A DNA stretch of 64,000 nt, from positions 124,001-188,000 of the forward strand of contig JADLAX010000014.1 in the NCBI GenBank assembly GCA_020848035.1. The letters are read 5' to 3'. The DNA is from Anaerolineae bacterium. GTDB lineage: Bacteria > Chloroflexota > Anaerolineae > Promineifilales > Promineifilaceae. The notes under the pieces were generated by a model that saw nothing but the letters and a program-made list of their open reading frames with translations, was not told the origin of the DNA and ran no database searches. Of this stretch, positions 45,199-53,929 are shown piece by piece. The translations under genes and the position numbers were made by a program. Position 1 is the first letter of the stretch. Each line of letters opens with the position of its first letter.

Positions 45199-45266
45199 GA
45201 GTTGGCGAGTTTGCCAGTAGCGAGTAGTCGGGCAGGCAACTTTACTCGCCCACTCGCCACTCGCTT
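45199..45266. repeat. Tandem-word palindrome (GAGTxGCGAG family)
   Basis: GGCGAGTTTGCCAGTAGCGAGTAG faces CTACTCGCCCACTCGCCACTCGC in degenerate form, with GGCAGGCAACTTT at the centre. It fills the gap between the two small genes. Confidence 0.65.
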
Positions 45267-45271
45267 ACTAT

Positions 45272-45592
45272 TCACATTTGGAAAACGCCGCGCTGGTAAG
45301 GCACCACCTTGTAGCTAAAGTCGGTGACGTACTGCTCCAGCTGGCTGTTGAGGGTCAGCCACATTTCGTTGTCCAGCAGATCGTCCAGCGTCTGGCGGTC
45401 GCGGCAGACAAAGCCAACCAGGCGGTTGGGGGCATCGCCGTAGGCGGTGTGCCACACTTCACTCACCTGAAAACCCATCATTTGCATGGCCGGTACGTAC
45501 CGCTGCATGACAAACTGCTGGTACGCCTGCAAATTGACGTCTTCTACTTCATAGCTCAGCAACAGTTTTAATCCCGATGGCTTTTCTTCCAT
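45272..45592 (-). CDS. Small soluble protein, 106 aa, ferredoxin-like fold suspected
   Basis: It begins MEEKPSGLKLLLSYEVED and continues QAYQQFVMQRYVPAMQMMGF. The order strand, helix, strand (VSEVWHTAYGDAPNRLVGFVC), helix, strand suits a dimeric alpha-beta barrel of the NIPSNAP type. No function is assigned. The gene is complete and carries an ATG after AAGG. Confidence 0.5.
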   Translation of the reverse strand: MEEKPSGLKLLLSYEVEDVNLQAYQQFVMQRYVPAMQMMGFQVSEVWHTAYGDAPNRLVGFVCRDRQTLDDLLDNEMWLTLNSQLEQYVTDFSYKVVPYQRGVFQM

Positions 45593-45624
45593 TTGTAACC
45601 TTCCTCACAACGGCCTACTGCTAA

Positions 45625-45698
45625 AGTAACCATGAAAAAAACAAGTTAACGGTTTTAAGATTGGGCCGATCTCAGCCAGTCACATTAACATGGTTACT
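45625..45698. repeat. 10-bp inverted repeat AGTAACCATG
   Basis: Arms 45625-45634 and 45689-45698 flank 54 bases. CTAAAGT and ACTTTAG words lie further outside. It sits upstream of the small gene (start 45592). It could be a mobile-element remnant. Confidence 0.4.
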
Positions 45699-45715
45699 AA
45701 ATAACGGCCGTAACT

Positions 45716-47485
45716 TTAGCCGCTTCCTTCCATCTTAGCCAAAGGAACGGTAAAAGTAAACGTACTGCCCGTACCCAATTCACTTTCGAAGGTAATTTCG
45801 CCATCTTGTGCTTCTACCATGCGGCGCACGATAGACAACCCCAGCCCCCAGCCCGGCTGCTCCCGCACCGCCTTGTCTTCGGCGCGGAAGAACTGCGTGA
45901 ACAATTTTTGCTGGTCTTCTTCAGAGATACCCAGCCCGTTGTCTTGAATACTGACGTAGGCGGAACGGCCGTTGGGCCAGGCCCGCACCACAATTTCGCC
46001 ACCTTCTGGCGTGTACTTGTTGGCATTGCTCATCAGGTTTGAGATGACCTGGCCAATGCGCGTGGCATCGGCAAACACCAGCGGCAGCTCGTCTTCGATG
46101 TCGATGTGCAGCGATTGCTGGCGCGTATTGATGCGCTCGCGCAGGCTGTCGGCCACGTCGGCCACCACCTCGCGCAGGTCAAACGGCTTGCGATCAAACT
46201 TCATACGGCCGCTTTCAATGTGGTTGATGTCCGATAGGTCGCTAATCAGCGAACTCATCCGGGTGAGATTGCGCCGGATCACTTCCAGAAACTGCTTTTG
46301 CTGGTCGCTTAGCGGCCCAGCCAGCCCGGCATTCATCAAATCCGTGTAACCCTTGATGGAGGTCATCGGCACGCGCAGTTCGTGGGCCACCAGGGAGATA
46401 AAGTCGCTTTTGGCCTTGTTGGCGGCGTGGATTGCCTCGTACAGTTTGGCATTTTTGATGGCCACTGCCGCCCGGTCAGCCAGCCGCTCGACAAAAGCAA
46501 TGTCTTCACGGTTGATTTCCACATTTTGTTGGGTTTCCAGGGTAATCAGACCGGTAATCTCGCCGTCTTGCACAATGGGCACAGCCAGCTGCATCGTTGC
46601 CGGGGTGCCGTCTACCGATTCTGCCTCGGAAACATCGCGGCTGAGCACGGACCGTTTTTGCTGCATGATCTGGCGCACGATAGGATGGTGCAGCGGCACC
46701 AGACGGCTCTCGCTGTGCTCTTCCTCACCGCGGAACACCATCAGGCGCAGCACTTGGCGTGTGCCCAACTGGGCCACTTCAACATCTTCGCTGTCCAGCT
46801 CTTCAAACAGGCCAATCGAGCCACCCGCCGCGTTGGTAAGGGCAATGGCCCAATTCAGCGACAGGCTGAGCACCTGGTTCAGGTCCAGCGAGCGGTTGAG
46901 CTGCTGGTCGATACGCTGGAAGAGGGAAAGCTCCTCGACGCGGCGGGCCAGCGCCTGGTCGGTTTGGGTAAAGAGGCGGGCGTTTTCGATGGCGATGGCT
47001 GCCTGGTTGGCAAAGGTCACCAGCAGGCCCAGGTCGTCCTTTTCAAAAACACCGCTGAAGAGGCGGTTATCGACGTACACGGCGCCGAGGGTGGTGCCGC
47101 GCACGCGCAGCGGGGCGCACATGATGGAGCGCAGCTGGTAGCCCACCACGCTGGTCTGGTCGGAAAAGCGCACGTCTTCCTGGGCGTTGCTGGACAAAAT
47201 GCCTTCGCCCGACTTGATGGCCCGGTCGATGACGGTGTAGCTAACGTTGACGGCACCTTCTTCGATGGTTTCCTGGTCGAAGTTACGGGCGGCGCGGGTT
47301 TGCAAACGGCCGTTTTCGTTGTCGTAGAGCATCAGGAAGCCACGTTCGGCCCCGGTGAGCTGGATAATGGAGTCCATGACCTGGTTCAGCACTTCGCCCA
47401 GGTCCAGCGTTTTACCCAGCTGGGAGCTGACTTCGTAGAGAGCAGCGAGCCGGGCTTCTTGTCGTTCAATCAGTTGGTTACTCAT
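45716..47485 (-). CDS. GAF-domain sensor histidine kinase
   Basis: 589 residues without a membrane segment. Two GAF domains (about 20-180 and 195-360) precede HisKA with the phospho-His in ISLVAHELRVPMTSIKGYTD and an HATPase (NLMSNANKYTPEGG, DNGLGISEED, GWGLGLSIVRRMV). It is of the WalK/PhoR type and not the HisKA_2 type found next to glnN. No response regulator is adjacent. I used the ATG ending at 47485, after AGGGAA. Confidence 0.85.
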   Translation of the reverse strand: MSNQLIERQEARLAALYEVSSQLGKTLDLGEVLNQVMDSIIQLTGAERGFLMLYDNENGRLQTRAARNFDQETIEEGAVNVSYTVIDRAIKSGEGILSSNAQEDVRFSDQTSVVGYQLRSIMCAPLRVRGTTLGAVYVDNRLFSGVFEKDDLGLLVTFANQAAIAIENARLFTQTDQALARRVEELSLFQRIDQQLNRSLDLNQVLSLSLNWAIALTNAAGGSIGLFEELDSEDVEVAQLGTRQVLRLMVFRGEEEHSESRLVPLHHPIVRQIMQQKRSVLSRDVSEAESVDGTPATMQLAVPIVQDGEITGLITLETQQNVEINREDIAFVERLADRAAVAIKNAKLYEAIHAANKAKSDFISLVAHELRVPMTSIKGYTDLMNAGLAGPLSDQQKQFLEVIRRNLTRMSSLISDLSDINHIESGRMKFDRKPFDLREVVADVADSLRERINTRQQSLHIDIEDELPLVFADATRIGQVISNLMSNANKYTPEGGEIVVRAWPNGRSAYVSIQDNGLGISEEDQQKLFTQFFRAEDKAVREQPGWGLGLSIVRRMVEAQDGEITFESELGTGSTFTFTVPLAKMEGSG

Positions 47486-47722
47486 GGGATTTCCCTGATT
47501 TGTTATCGCAATCATATAACGCTTTAGGTGGTGGCTGTGCCGGGAGGGGCAACGGCCGTTTGCCGCAGTACAGGTTGGTTTATAGGAATGAACGTACTGC
47601 GCACCGATTTTCATTGTAACCAATTCTGTTGGGGGGCTACGCATAAATTGCGTGAAAAAATGAGGGGAGGGAATGGGCAAGGCGGGTGGATTTACGGCCG
47701 TAATCTGGGTAAACTGAGCGGG

Positions 47723-48181
47723 ATGAAAACGCTATCCCAGCAGAACTTTCTGAAGACTTTGCCCGAGGTGATGATTCCCCACCTGCCGCCGCACCTGCAA
47801 AAAATCCAGGTGCACCAGCCGTGGCACTGGCTCCTCCAATTCCACTTTGGTGAAACTCGGCTCCACTACGAACTGTCGCGGGTGGCCCGGCGCGAGGCGT
47901 GGGAAATCGGCTTCCACTTTGAGTCTGGCGACAAGCAGCTCAACCGCTTTTTGCTCGTCGGCTTTCGCCAGCACCTGTTTGAGATTAAAGACACCCTGGG
48001 CGAATCGTTTGAGGCCGAGATGTGGGACAAGGGCTGGACGAAAATTTACGAAGTCATTCCCGCCGAGGGTTACACCATTGTGCACCAGGCTCAAATCGGC
48101 CGTCGGCTGGCTGAAGTGATTACCTGCCTGCACCCCATTTTTGTGGAGCTGCGCAGCCTCGCCGCCAGCGTGAAGCGGTAG
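47723..48181 (+). CDS. Hypothetical soluble protein, 152 aa
   Basis: It begins MKTLSQQNFLKTLPEVMI, with regions of alternating strands (WHWLLQFHFGETRLHYELS). Nothing is recognised. The ribosome site before the ATG is weak. The open frame extends further upstream to 47528 through the divergent promoter region, which is probably not coding. It converges on the metallophosphoesterase. Confidence 0.55.
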   Translation: MKTLSQQNFLKTLPEVMIPHLPPHLQKIQVHQPWHWLLQFHFGETRLHYELSRVARREAWEIGFHFESGDKQLNRFLLVGFRQHLFEIKDTLGESFEAEMWDKGWTKIYEVIPAEGYTIVHQAQIGRRLAEVITCLHPIFVELRSLAASVKR

Positions 48182-48202
48182 TGAGCCAGACAAGGCAAGC
48201 CA

Positions 48203-49819
48203 TCAATCCCCAAACAGGCGTACTTCCAGCGGGGCGTTGGCCTGAGCCGACCATTGCAGCAGTTCCGGCATGTCCCGATTTTTGCTCTCGTCGCTGTGCT
48301 GCACGCGCCCGGGTACCAGGCGCAAAAAGGTGAGCTGCTCATCCTGCCGCAGCAGCCGCTCCGATTCGCTAAAAACAGGCACCCAGGCCCCCGTGTTCAC
48401 ATACCACTGCCGGTAACTGGGCCGATCTTTGTCCGTGGGCGGCAGCAGGCAGACGTTGGCGGCATGATCATGGCCAAAAACAAAATAACGCACGCTGTCG
48501 TAACCGGGGTGCGTGCCGCCGTTCAGCAAGCGGGCAATGCGCCCCGCCCCAATGAACAAATAATCCCCCTCCAACAAATGATCGACCGACTGCATCATGC
48601 CCGTAGCGGTATAGCCAAAGATAATTGCCAGCAGCACGGCGATGACAGCGGGCCAATAAATGCCCAGGGCAACCACGCGCACCGCCAGGAAGAGCAGGGC
48701 AATGGATACCAATACCAATACAACGCTGCCACCCAGCCGCCCGATGGTTTGCCAGGTGGTGGTGGAAATGGTTTCGCGGCTGTGAACCTGCAAATCATGG
48801 ATGGCCCGCAGGAAGGGATCGGCCGTTTCGGCCTGGGGTGGCTCGTGCTGCTGCCGCTTGAGCTTCTTGTTCACCTCGCGGCGCGCACGCAAATACTGCG
48901 GCAGCAGCTTCCAGGCAAAGGTGGTCAGTTCACCCGGCGCATGGCGCAGCAGCCAGAAGACGTAGCGCGAGATCGGCTTCATGTTGTCGGCAAAGGGGTG
49001 AATGTGCTCTACATCGTTGAAGAAGTAGCGCACAAACAGGGAGCCAGAGGGCAGCTCGATAAAGTTGGCCGCATCGGGAAACGTTTCGCTGGGGGTCAGG
49101 CGCGGGTCTTCAAAGTTGCGAAAGGCGTTGGCCGGTTCAAACTGGCAGCCGTGTTCGGCGTAAAACAGCCCGGGTTCGTACAAGAAGGAAGTGGGGAAGC
49201 TGACTTTCTTTTGCAGCAGCTCCAGGCTGAGCGCCTCGGGCAGGTCGTCGAAATGGGGCAGCAGGGCGTGGGTGTCGCCGGGTACGGCCGTTTCCCACCA
49301 CTCCCGGTACGCTTTTTGCAGCAGCTGGCGCAGCCGCAGCTGAGCATCGGGCCAGTACAGCTCGATGTCGTGGTTGCCCTTCATCAACACCAATTCGTTG
49401 CCCGGCTGGGCCACAAACCAGGCCAGCGCCTGGAAAAAGATAGGATGCCCTTTGGCAATCTGGCTCACTTTCCACACAATTTCCGGCGAGGCGGTGCCCA
49501 GGCCAAACTTGCGCTCGTTGTCGCTCAGCTCTTTGTGCGTGCGCACCCCCTTCACGCCAAACAGCTCAGCGCCTTCTTTCGGCAGCGAAACCACCTGCAA
49601 AAAGTCGAAGATGTCGCCATTGATCACCAGTTTCCAGGGGATGTTGTGGTATTCAACGGCCGTTTCCCGGCGGCTTAGCCTGACGTGGTGGGCAATAAAC
49701 TGGGCAAACGGATTGTCCTGGAAAAAATCCTCGTTGCGATGAATCAACCCATTGCCCGGGTTCCGCCCTTCGCTGAGATGAAAATCACTGACAAAAAGAA
49801 AGTTGAATTGCTGCGCCAT
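48203..49819 (-). CDS. Metallophosphoesterase with membrane helices
   Basis: 538 residues. Calcineurin-like metal motifs appear in order: SDFHL (about residue 10), NGDIFDFLQVV, KGNHDIEL and FGHDHAANV. Between residues about 400 and 470 are two helices (GSVVLVLVSIALLFLAV and AVIAVLLAIIFGYTATG). This is a membrane-bound phosphoesterase with its active site split by the helices in sequence. It may hydrolyse a lipid head group such as UDP-diacylglucosamine (LpxH-like) or a nucleotide; the family alone cannot decide. GGAG precedes the ATG. Confidence 0.8.
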   Translation of the reverse strand: MAQQFNFLFVSDFHLSEGRNPGNGLIHRNEDFFQDNPFAQFIAHHVRLSRRETAVEYHNIPWKLVINGDIFDFLQVVSLPKEGAELFGVKGVRTHKELSDNERKFGLGTASPEIVWKVSQIAKGHPIFFQALAWFVAQPGNELVLMKGNHDIELYWPDAQLRLRQLLQKAYREWWETAVPGDTHALLPHFDDLPEALSLELLQKKVSFPTSFLYEPGLFYAEHGCQFEPANAFRNFEDPRLTPSETFPDAANFIELPSGSLFVRYFFNDVEHIHPFADNMKPISRYVFWLLRHAPGELTTFAWKLLPQYLRARREVNKKLKRQQHEPPQAETADPFLRAIHDLQVHSRETISTTTWQTIGRLGGSVVLVLVSIALLFLAVRVVALGIYWPAVIAVLLAIIFGYTATGMMQSVDHLLEGDYLFIGAGRIARLLNGGTHPGYDSVRYFVFGHDHAANVCLLPPTDKDRPSYRQWYVNTGAWVPVFSESERLLRQDEQLTFLRLVPGRVQHSDESKNRDMPELLQWSAQANAPLEVRLFGD

Positions 49820-49955
49820 GAGGTAAACTCCGCAAAGGTGGGGGTTGGTGGTGATCTGAAAGGGAATTTCGTAAGGAATTACGCATGGTTGGTCAGTTAG
49901 GCTGTGTTGCTGAGCAAGTAGTGTAAACGTAGCGAAAGTATAGCACAACCGTCTC

Positions 49956-49984
49956 TTGGCTGGGAAAACCGCCTTCGTTACAAT
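49956..49984 (+). promoter_or_regulatory. Sigma-70 promoter of rmlB
   Basis: TTGGCT (49956-49961), 17 bases and TACAAT (49979-49984). The start codon at 50055 is about 65 bases from the predicted transcript start. Confidence 0.65.
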
Positions 49985-50054
49985 CGCGCTCTTGTAAGTA
50001 AAGAACGTAACCAACCGCAAAACTCCTGCAAGGAAAACAAAAAGAGGTCTGCTC

Positions 50055-51077
50055 GTGAAAAATATTATTGTGACGGGTGGCGCCGGGTTTATTGGTGCCA
50101 ACTTTGTTCTCCACATGCTTAAGAAATACAGCGATTACCACATCATCGTCTACGACAAGCTCACCTACGCTGGTAATTTGGACAACTTGCTGGACGTGAA
50201 AGACGATCCACGCTATGCCTTTGTGCAGGGCGATATTTGTGATGCGGCCACAGTCGAGGCGACCATCCAGCAATTTGACGTTGACACCATCGTCAATTTT
50301 GCCGCCGAAACGCACGTCGACCGCTCGATCATGGACCCGGATGCGTTTATCCAGACCAGCGTCTACGGCACCTACGTGCTGCTGGAAGCGGCCAAAAAAC
50401 ATGGCCTGCGCTACCACCAAATCTCCACCGATGAGGTATACGGCCACATCCCCCACGGCTACTCCAGCGTGGAAAGCGACAAGCTGGACCCGCGCAGCCC
50501 GTATGCTGCCAGTAAAGCCAGCGCCGATCTGCTGGTGAATGCCTACTTCATCACCTACGGCCTGCCGGTGACAATTACGCGCGGCTCCAACAACATCGGG
50601 CCGTTCCAATACCCGGAAAAGGTGGTGCCCCTGTTTGCCACCAACGCCATCGATGAAGAGGCGCTGCCGCTGTACGGCGACGGCCGTCAGATGCGCGAAT
50701 ACCAGTACGTTGAGGACCACTGCGAAGCGATTGACCTGGTGCTGCACCAAGGGGTGCTGGGTGAGGCGTACAACGTGGGCACCGGCGAAGAGATGGAAAA
50801 CGTGCAGATGGTGGAAATTCTGCTGGAAACGCTCAACCGGCCCCAGGAGCTGATCAAGCACGTGAAAGACCGGGAGGGCCACGACCGGCGCTACAGCCTG
50901 AACATCGACAAAATCAAGGCGCTGGGTTGGCAGCCGAAACACACCCCGGCGGAAGCGGTGCGGAAAACGGCTGTCTGGTACCGCGAAAACGAATGGTGGT
51001 GGCGCAAAATCAAGTCCGGTGAGTTCAAAGCGTATTACCAAAAGCAGTACGGCCACCGCTGGCAAACCGAGAAGTAA
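50055..51077 (+). CDS. rmlB: dTDP-glucose 4,6-dehydratase (RmlB)
   Basis: 340 residues. The NAD-binding motif is GGAGFIGANFV (residues 8-18). The catalytic Thr-Asp-Glu is in ISTDEVYGHI, and YAASKA carries the Tyr-x3-Lys pair. It makes dTDP-4-keto-6-deoxyglucose for rhamnose and other deoxysugars. No rmlA, C or D gene is in the window. The start is GTG after GAGG. Confidence 0.93.
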   Translation: MKNIIVTGGAGFIGANFVLHMLKKYSDYHIIVYDKLTYAGNLDNLLDVKDDPRYAFVQGDICDAATVEATIQQFDVDTIVNFAAETHVDRSIMDPDAFIQTSVYGTYVLLEAAKKHGLRYHQISTDEVYGHIPHGYSSVESDKLDPRSPYAASKASADLLVNAYFITYGLPVTITRGSNNIGPFQYPEKVVPLFATNAIDEEALPLYGDGRQMREYQYVEDHCEAIDLVLHQGVLGEAYNVGTGEEMENVQMVEILLETLNRPQELIKHVKDREGHDRRYSLNIDKIKALGWQPKHTPAEAVRKTAVWYRENEWWWRKIKSGEFKAYYQKQYGHRWQTEK

Positions 51078-51083
51078 GCTCAG

Positions 51084-51136
51084 CCACAGATTACGCAGAA
51101 GACACAGATTTTTTTCTTTATCTGCGTAATCTGTGG
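51084..51136. repeat. 16-bp perfect inverted repeat after rmlB
   Basis: CCACAGATTACGCAGA (51084-51099) and its exact complement (51121-51136) flank 21 bases including a T-run. It is probably a 3' stem loop, with the intrinsic terminator at 51151 behind it. Confidence 0.8.
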
Positions 51137-51150
51137 TTTTTAATTTCCCA

Positions 51151-51183
51151 AAAGACCTACGGCGACGGCCGCAGGTCTTTTTT
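51151..51183 (+). terminator. rmlB terminator
   Basis: AAAGACCT/AGGTCTTT with an inner CGGC/GCCG pairing and six T (51178-51183). Confidence 0.85.
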
Positions 51184-51313
51184 GTTTGCATTATGGGTTT
51201 CTAAGTAGTGTCGCCGGGCAATGAGGGTCCTGTGTTATACTTACGCGCAACTTTATTGACCCCCAACCACCCTTCGCCTTCCGCCCGCATGACGTTTTGC
51301 GAAGGGTTTTGTT

Positions 51314-52648
51314 ATGGAATCATCTATGCGCAAACTTGTCACCTTGTTTAGCCTGACCTTGCTGCTTTTGACCGCCTGTCAGAGCAGTGAAACTTCTGAA
51401 GCAACGGCCGTTCCCCCCAACCCTACCCTGGCCCAACCGGTGATTAACACGGCCGTTCCCCCCACCAACACACCGCCACCACCCGTCATAGAAGCGGCAA
51501 CCACCGACTCGATCCAACCGACCGTCACAGATGCACCAGCCACCGCCGAACCACCCACACCAACCCCCACCGTCACCCCCATCCCCGAAAGTCCCGTCAG
51601 CAGCATCACCCTGGAACCCATCATCAGCGGACTGCTCCAGCCACTTTACCTCACCCACGCCTTTGACGAGCGGATTTTTATCGTAGAGCAGGCCGGCACC
51701 ATTCGCATCCTGCAAAATGGCGAACTGCTGCCCGAACCGTTCCTGGATATCATGGACCCGGTCAACTCCAACAGCAACGAACAGGGGCTGCTCGGCCTGG
51801 CGTTTCATCCCAACTACCAGGAAAACGGCACCTTTTTCCTCAACTACACCAACCTCAACGGCGCAACCACCATCGCCCGCTACCGCGTCAGCAGCGACCC
51901 CAACGTGGCCGACCCCACCAGCGAGCAAATTTTGCTCACCATTCCCCAACCCTATGAAAACCACAACGGCGGCATGATCGCTTTTGGCCCAGACGGCTAC
52001 CTCTACGTGGGCATGGGCGACGGCGGCAGCCAGGGCGACCCAGAAGGCAATGGGCAGAACACCGGCACCCTGCTCGGCAGCATCTTGCGGCTGGACGTCG
52101 ACAGCCGGGACGGCAGCTACACCATCCCCGCCGACAACCCGTTTGTCGATGATCCCAACGCCCGGCCCGAAGTGTGGGCCTACGGCTTTCGCAACCCGTG
52201 GCGCTTTAGCTTCGATCGGCTTACGGGCGACCTGTTTATCGCCGACGTGGGGCAAAACACCTGGGAAGAAGTTAGCTGGCTGCCCGCAGGCGCATCTGGC
52301 GGCCAAAACTTTGGCTGGAACTTCATGGAAGGCAACCATTGTTACCGCAGCGGCTGCAATCCGGCCGACTTTGTCCCGGCCATTTTTGAGTATGATCACA
52401 GCAAAGGCTGCTCCATCAGCGGCGGTTATGTGTACCGTGGCCAGCAATTTTTGAGCCTGTATGGCAACTATTTTGTGACCGATTTTTGCACCGGCACCAT
52501 CTGGAGCGTCTTTCAGAACCCGGATGGCAGCTGGCAGTCAAACACGGTCCTGGAAAGCCGTCTACCCATCAACAGCTTTGGCGAAGATGTCAACGGCGAG
52601 CTGTACGTGGTGGCGCGCACCGGGCAGATTTTGCAGGTACGGCCGTAA
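51314..52648 (+). CDS. PQQ-dependent sugar dehydrogenase, lipoprotein
   Basis: 444 residues. A lipoprotein signal (LVTLFSLTLLLLTAC) is followed by a Pro/Thr-rich linker of about 75 residues. The soluble glucose/sorbosone dehydrogenase propeller follows: EQGLLGLAFHP, DGYLYVGMGDGGSQGD, FRNPWRFSFD and ADVGQNTWEEV. Such enzymes oxidise aldoses outside the cell with PQQ. PQQ biosynthesis genes are not in the window. The first ATG follows AAGGG; a second ATG lies four codons on. Two ACGGCCGTT sites encode TAVP in the linker. Confidence 0.88.
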   Translation: MESSMRKLVTLFSLTLLLLTACQSSETSEATAVPPNPTLAQPVINTAVPPTNTPPPPVIEAATTDSIQPTVTDAPATAEPPTPTPTVTPIPESPVSSITLEPIISGLLQPLYLTHAFDERIFIVEQAGTIRILQNGELLPEPFLDIMDPVNSNSNEQGLLGLAFHPNYQENGTFFLNYTNLNGATTIARYRVSSDPNVADPTSEQILLTIPQPYENHNGGMIAFGPDGYLYVGMGDGGSQGDPEGNGQNTGTLLGSILRLDVDSRDGSYTIPADNPFVDDPNARPEVWAYGFRNPWRFSFDRLTGDLFIADVGQNTWEEVSWLPAGASGGQNFGWNFMEGNHCYRSGCNPADFVPAIFEYDHSKGCSISGGYVYRGQQFLSLYGNYFVTDFCTGTIWSVFQNPDGSWQSNTVLESRLPINSFGEDVNGELYVVARTGQILQVRP

Positions 52649-52770
52649 CAACCTACCGTCAAAAAATAGTCTGTAATTCAGCGAGTTTACCGGTCAGCGA
52701 GTAAATCCACTCGTCTCTAGTCAAACTCACTTCCTTCAAACACACAATCGGTACCACAAGGAGTTCTAAT

Positions 52771-53892
52771 ATGGTTGTATCGACAAAATTCCGTTTGTTT
52801 ATCCTGTTTGCCTGCTTCAGTAGTCTGGCGCTTCTGCTCACTTATGCCGTGCACGCCGCCGGATTTGTGCAAAACGAGGCAGAATACTGGAACAGAGGCA
52901 ACCTGCCACTACCCAGCAATGGCGATGGCAACATCGACCATTGCACCGTGGAAAGCAACAATCTTAAAGCCCCCAACAATGTGGTAGGTATGAATGTGTA
53001 CACCCCGCCCAGCTACAACAGCGGCAGCCAATCCTACCCGGTTATTTACGTGCTGCACGGCATCATGGGCCACGAATACAACTATTTTTCTTACTTCAAC
53101 AACAGCACTTTTTTCAACAATGGCAGTGGCAGCCTGCCCGGCTACATTGACAATGGCTTGGCCGATGAAGCCATCATTGTGTTTGTCAACGGCGGCGCAA
53201 TCAGCTTTTATCAGGATTGGGTAGACAATACCACTTATGGAGCCGACTACAATTACGGGCCTAGTTCAAGCTTCCCCATCATGTCTGAATCGGTCATTAT
53301 CGAAGATGTGATTCCGTTTATCGACGCCAATTTCCGCACCATTGCCAACCGCAGCGGTCGGGCCATCGAAGGCTTCTCTATGGGCGGCGGCGGCGCGATC
53401 AAGCTGGCTTTTAAGTATTCCGACATGTTCTGCTCGACAATCGCTTACTCCGGGGGCACGTATGAGCAATATGGCGGTACACCCAGCCTCAACCCCTATT
53501 CCGGCCAGCCGCTTGAAGAAGCGTTCCGGGCATCTTTTATTGCCACCGACAATGCCAGCAGCATCCTGGCCAACGGGTTAAGAATCCGTATGGTGGATGG
53601 TGACGGTGCCGCCGGGCAAGGCGGCGGCAGCGCCAATCTTAGCGTACTGCTGACCAGCCTGGGCATTCCTTATGAATACGAGCCAGACCAGGCCGGAGTC
53701 ACCAATCATGATTATGCGCAATACCATCAAGCGACCGGATTGTATGGCTTGAATTTTCACCTGCAATGTTTTGCCGCCGCCCGGAGCGATGCGCCCGCAT
53801 CCATCATCCTCGGCTCGGCAAATAACTTTAACTTTTTACCGCTTGTGGCTAAACCTGGCTCAACCACACCTGGCGCGGGTGCTTGTGATTAG
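52771..53892 (+). CDS. Secreted esterase (PF00756-like)
   Basis: 373 residues with a Sec signal (LFILFACFSSLALLLTYAVHA). The alpha/beta-hydrolase core includes VIYVLHGIMG, the nucleophile Ser in IEGFSMGGGG, and a likely His in GVTNHDYAQYH. It resembles feruloyl and antigen-85-type esterases. The C-terminus carries FNFLPLVAKPG, a tail shared with the next protein. AAGGAG precedes the ATG. It lies between two sugar dehydrogenase genes. Confidence 0.82.
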   Translation: MVVSTKFRLFILFACFSSLALLLTYAVHAAGFVQNEAEYWNRGNLPLPSNGDGNIDHCTVESNNLKAPNNVVGMNVYTPPSYNSGSQSYPVIYVLHGIMGHEYNYFSYFNNSTFFNNGSGSLPGYIDNGLADEAIIVFVNGGAISFYQDWVDNTTYGADYNYGPSSSFPIMSESVIIEDVIPFIDANFRTIANRSGRAIEGFSMGGGGAIKLAFKYSDMFCSTIAYSGGTYEQYGGTPSLNPYSGQPLEEAFRASFIATDNASSILANGLRIRMVDGDGAAGQGGGSANLSVLLTSLGIPYEYEPDQAGVTNHDYAQYHQATGLYGLNFHLQCFAAARSDAPASIILGSANNFNFLPLVAKPGSTTPGAGACD

Positions 53893-53929
53893 CTGGTACC
53901 TTAAAACTTGACCCATGAGGAGTAATGGC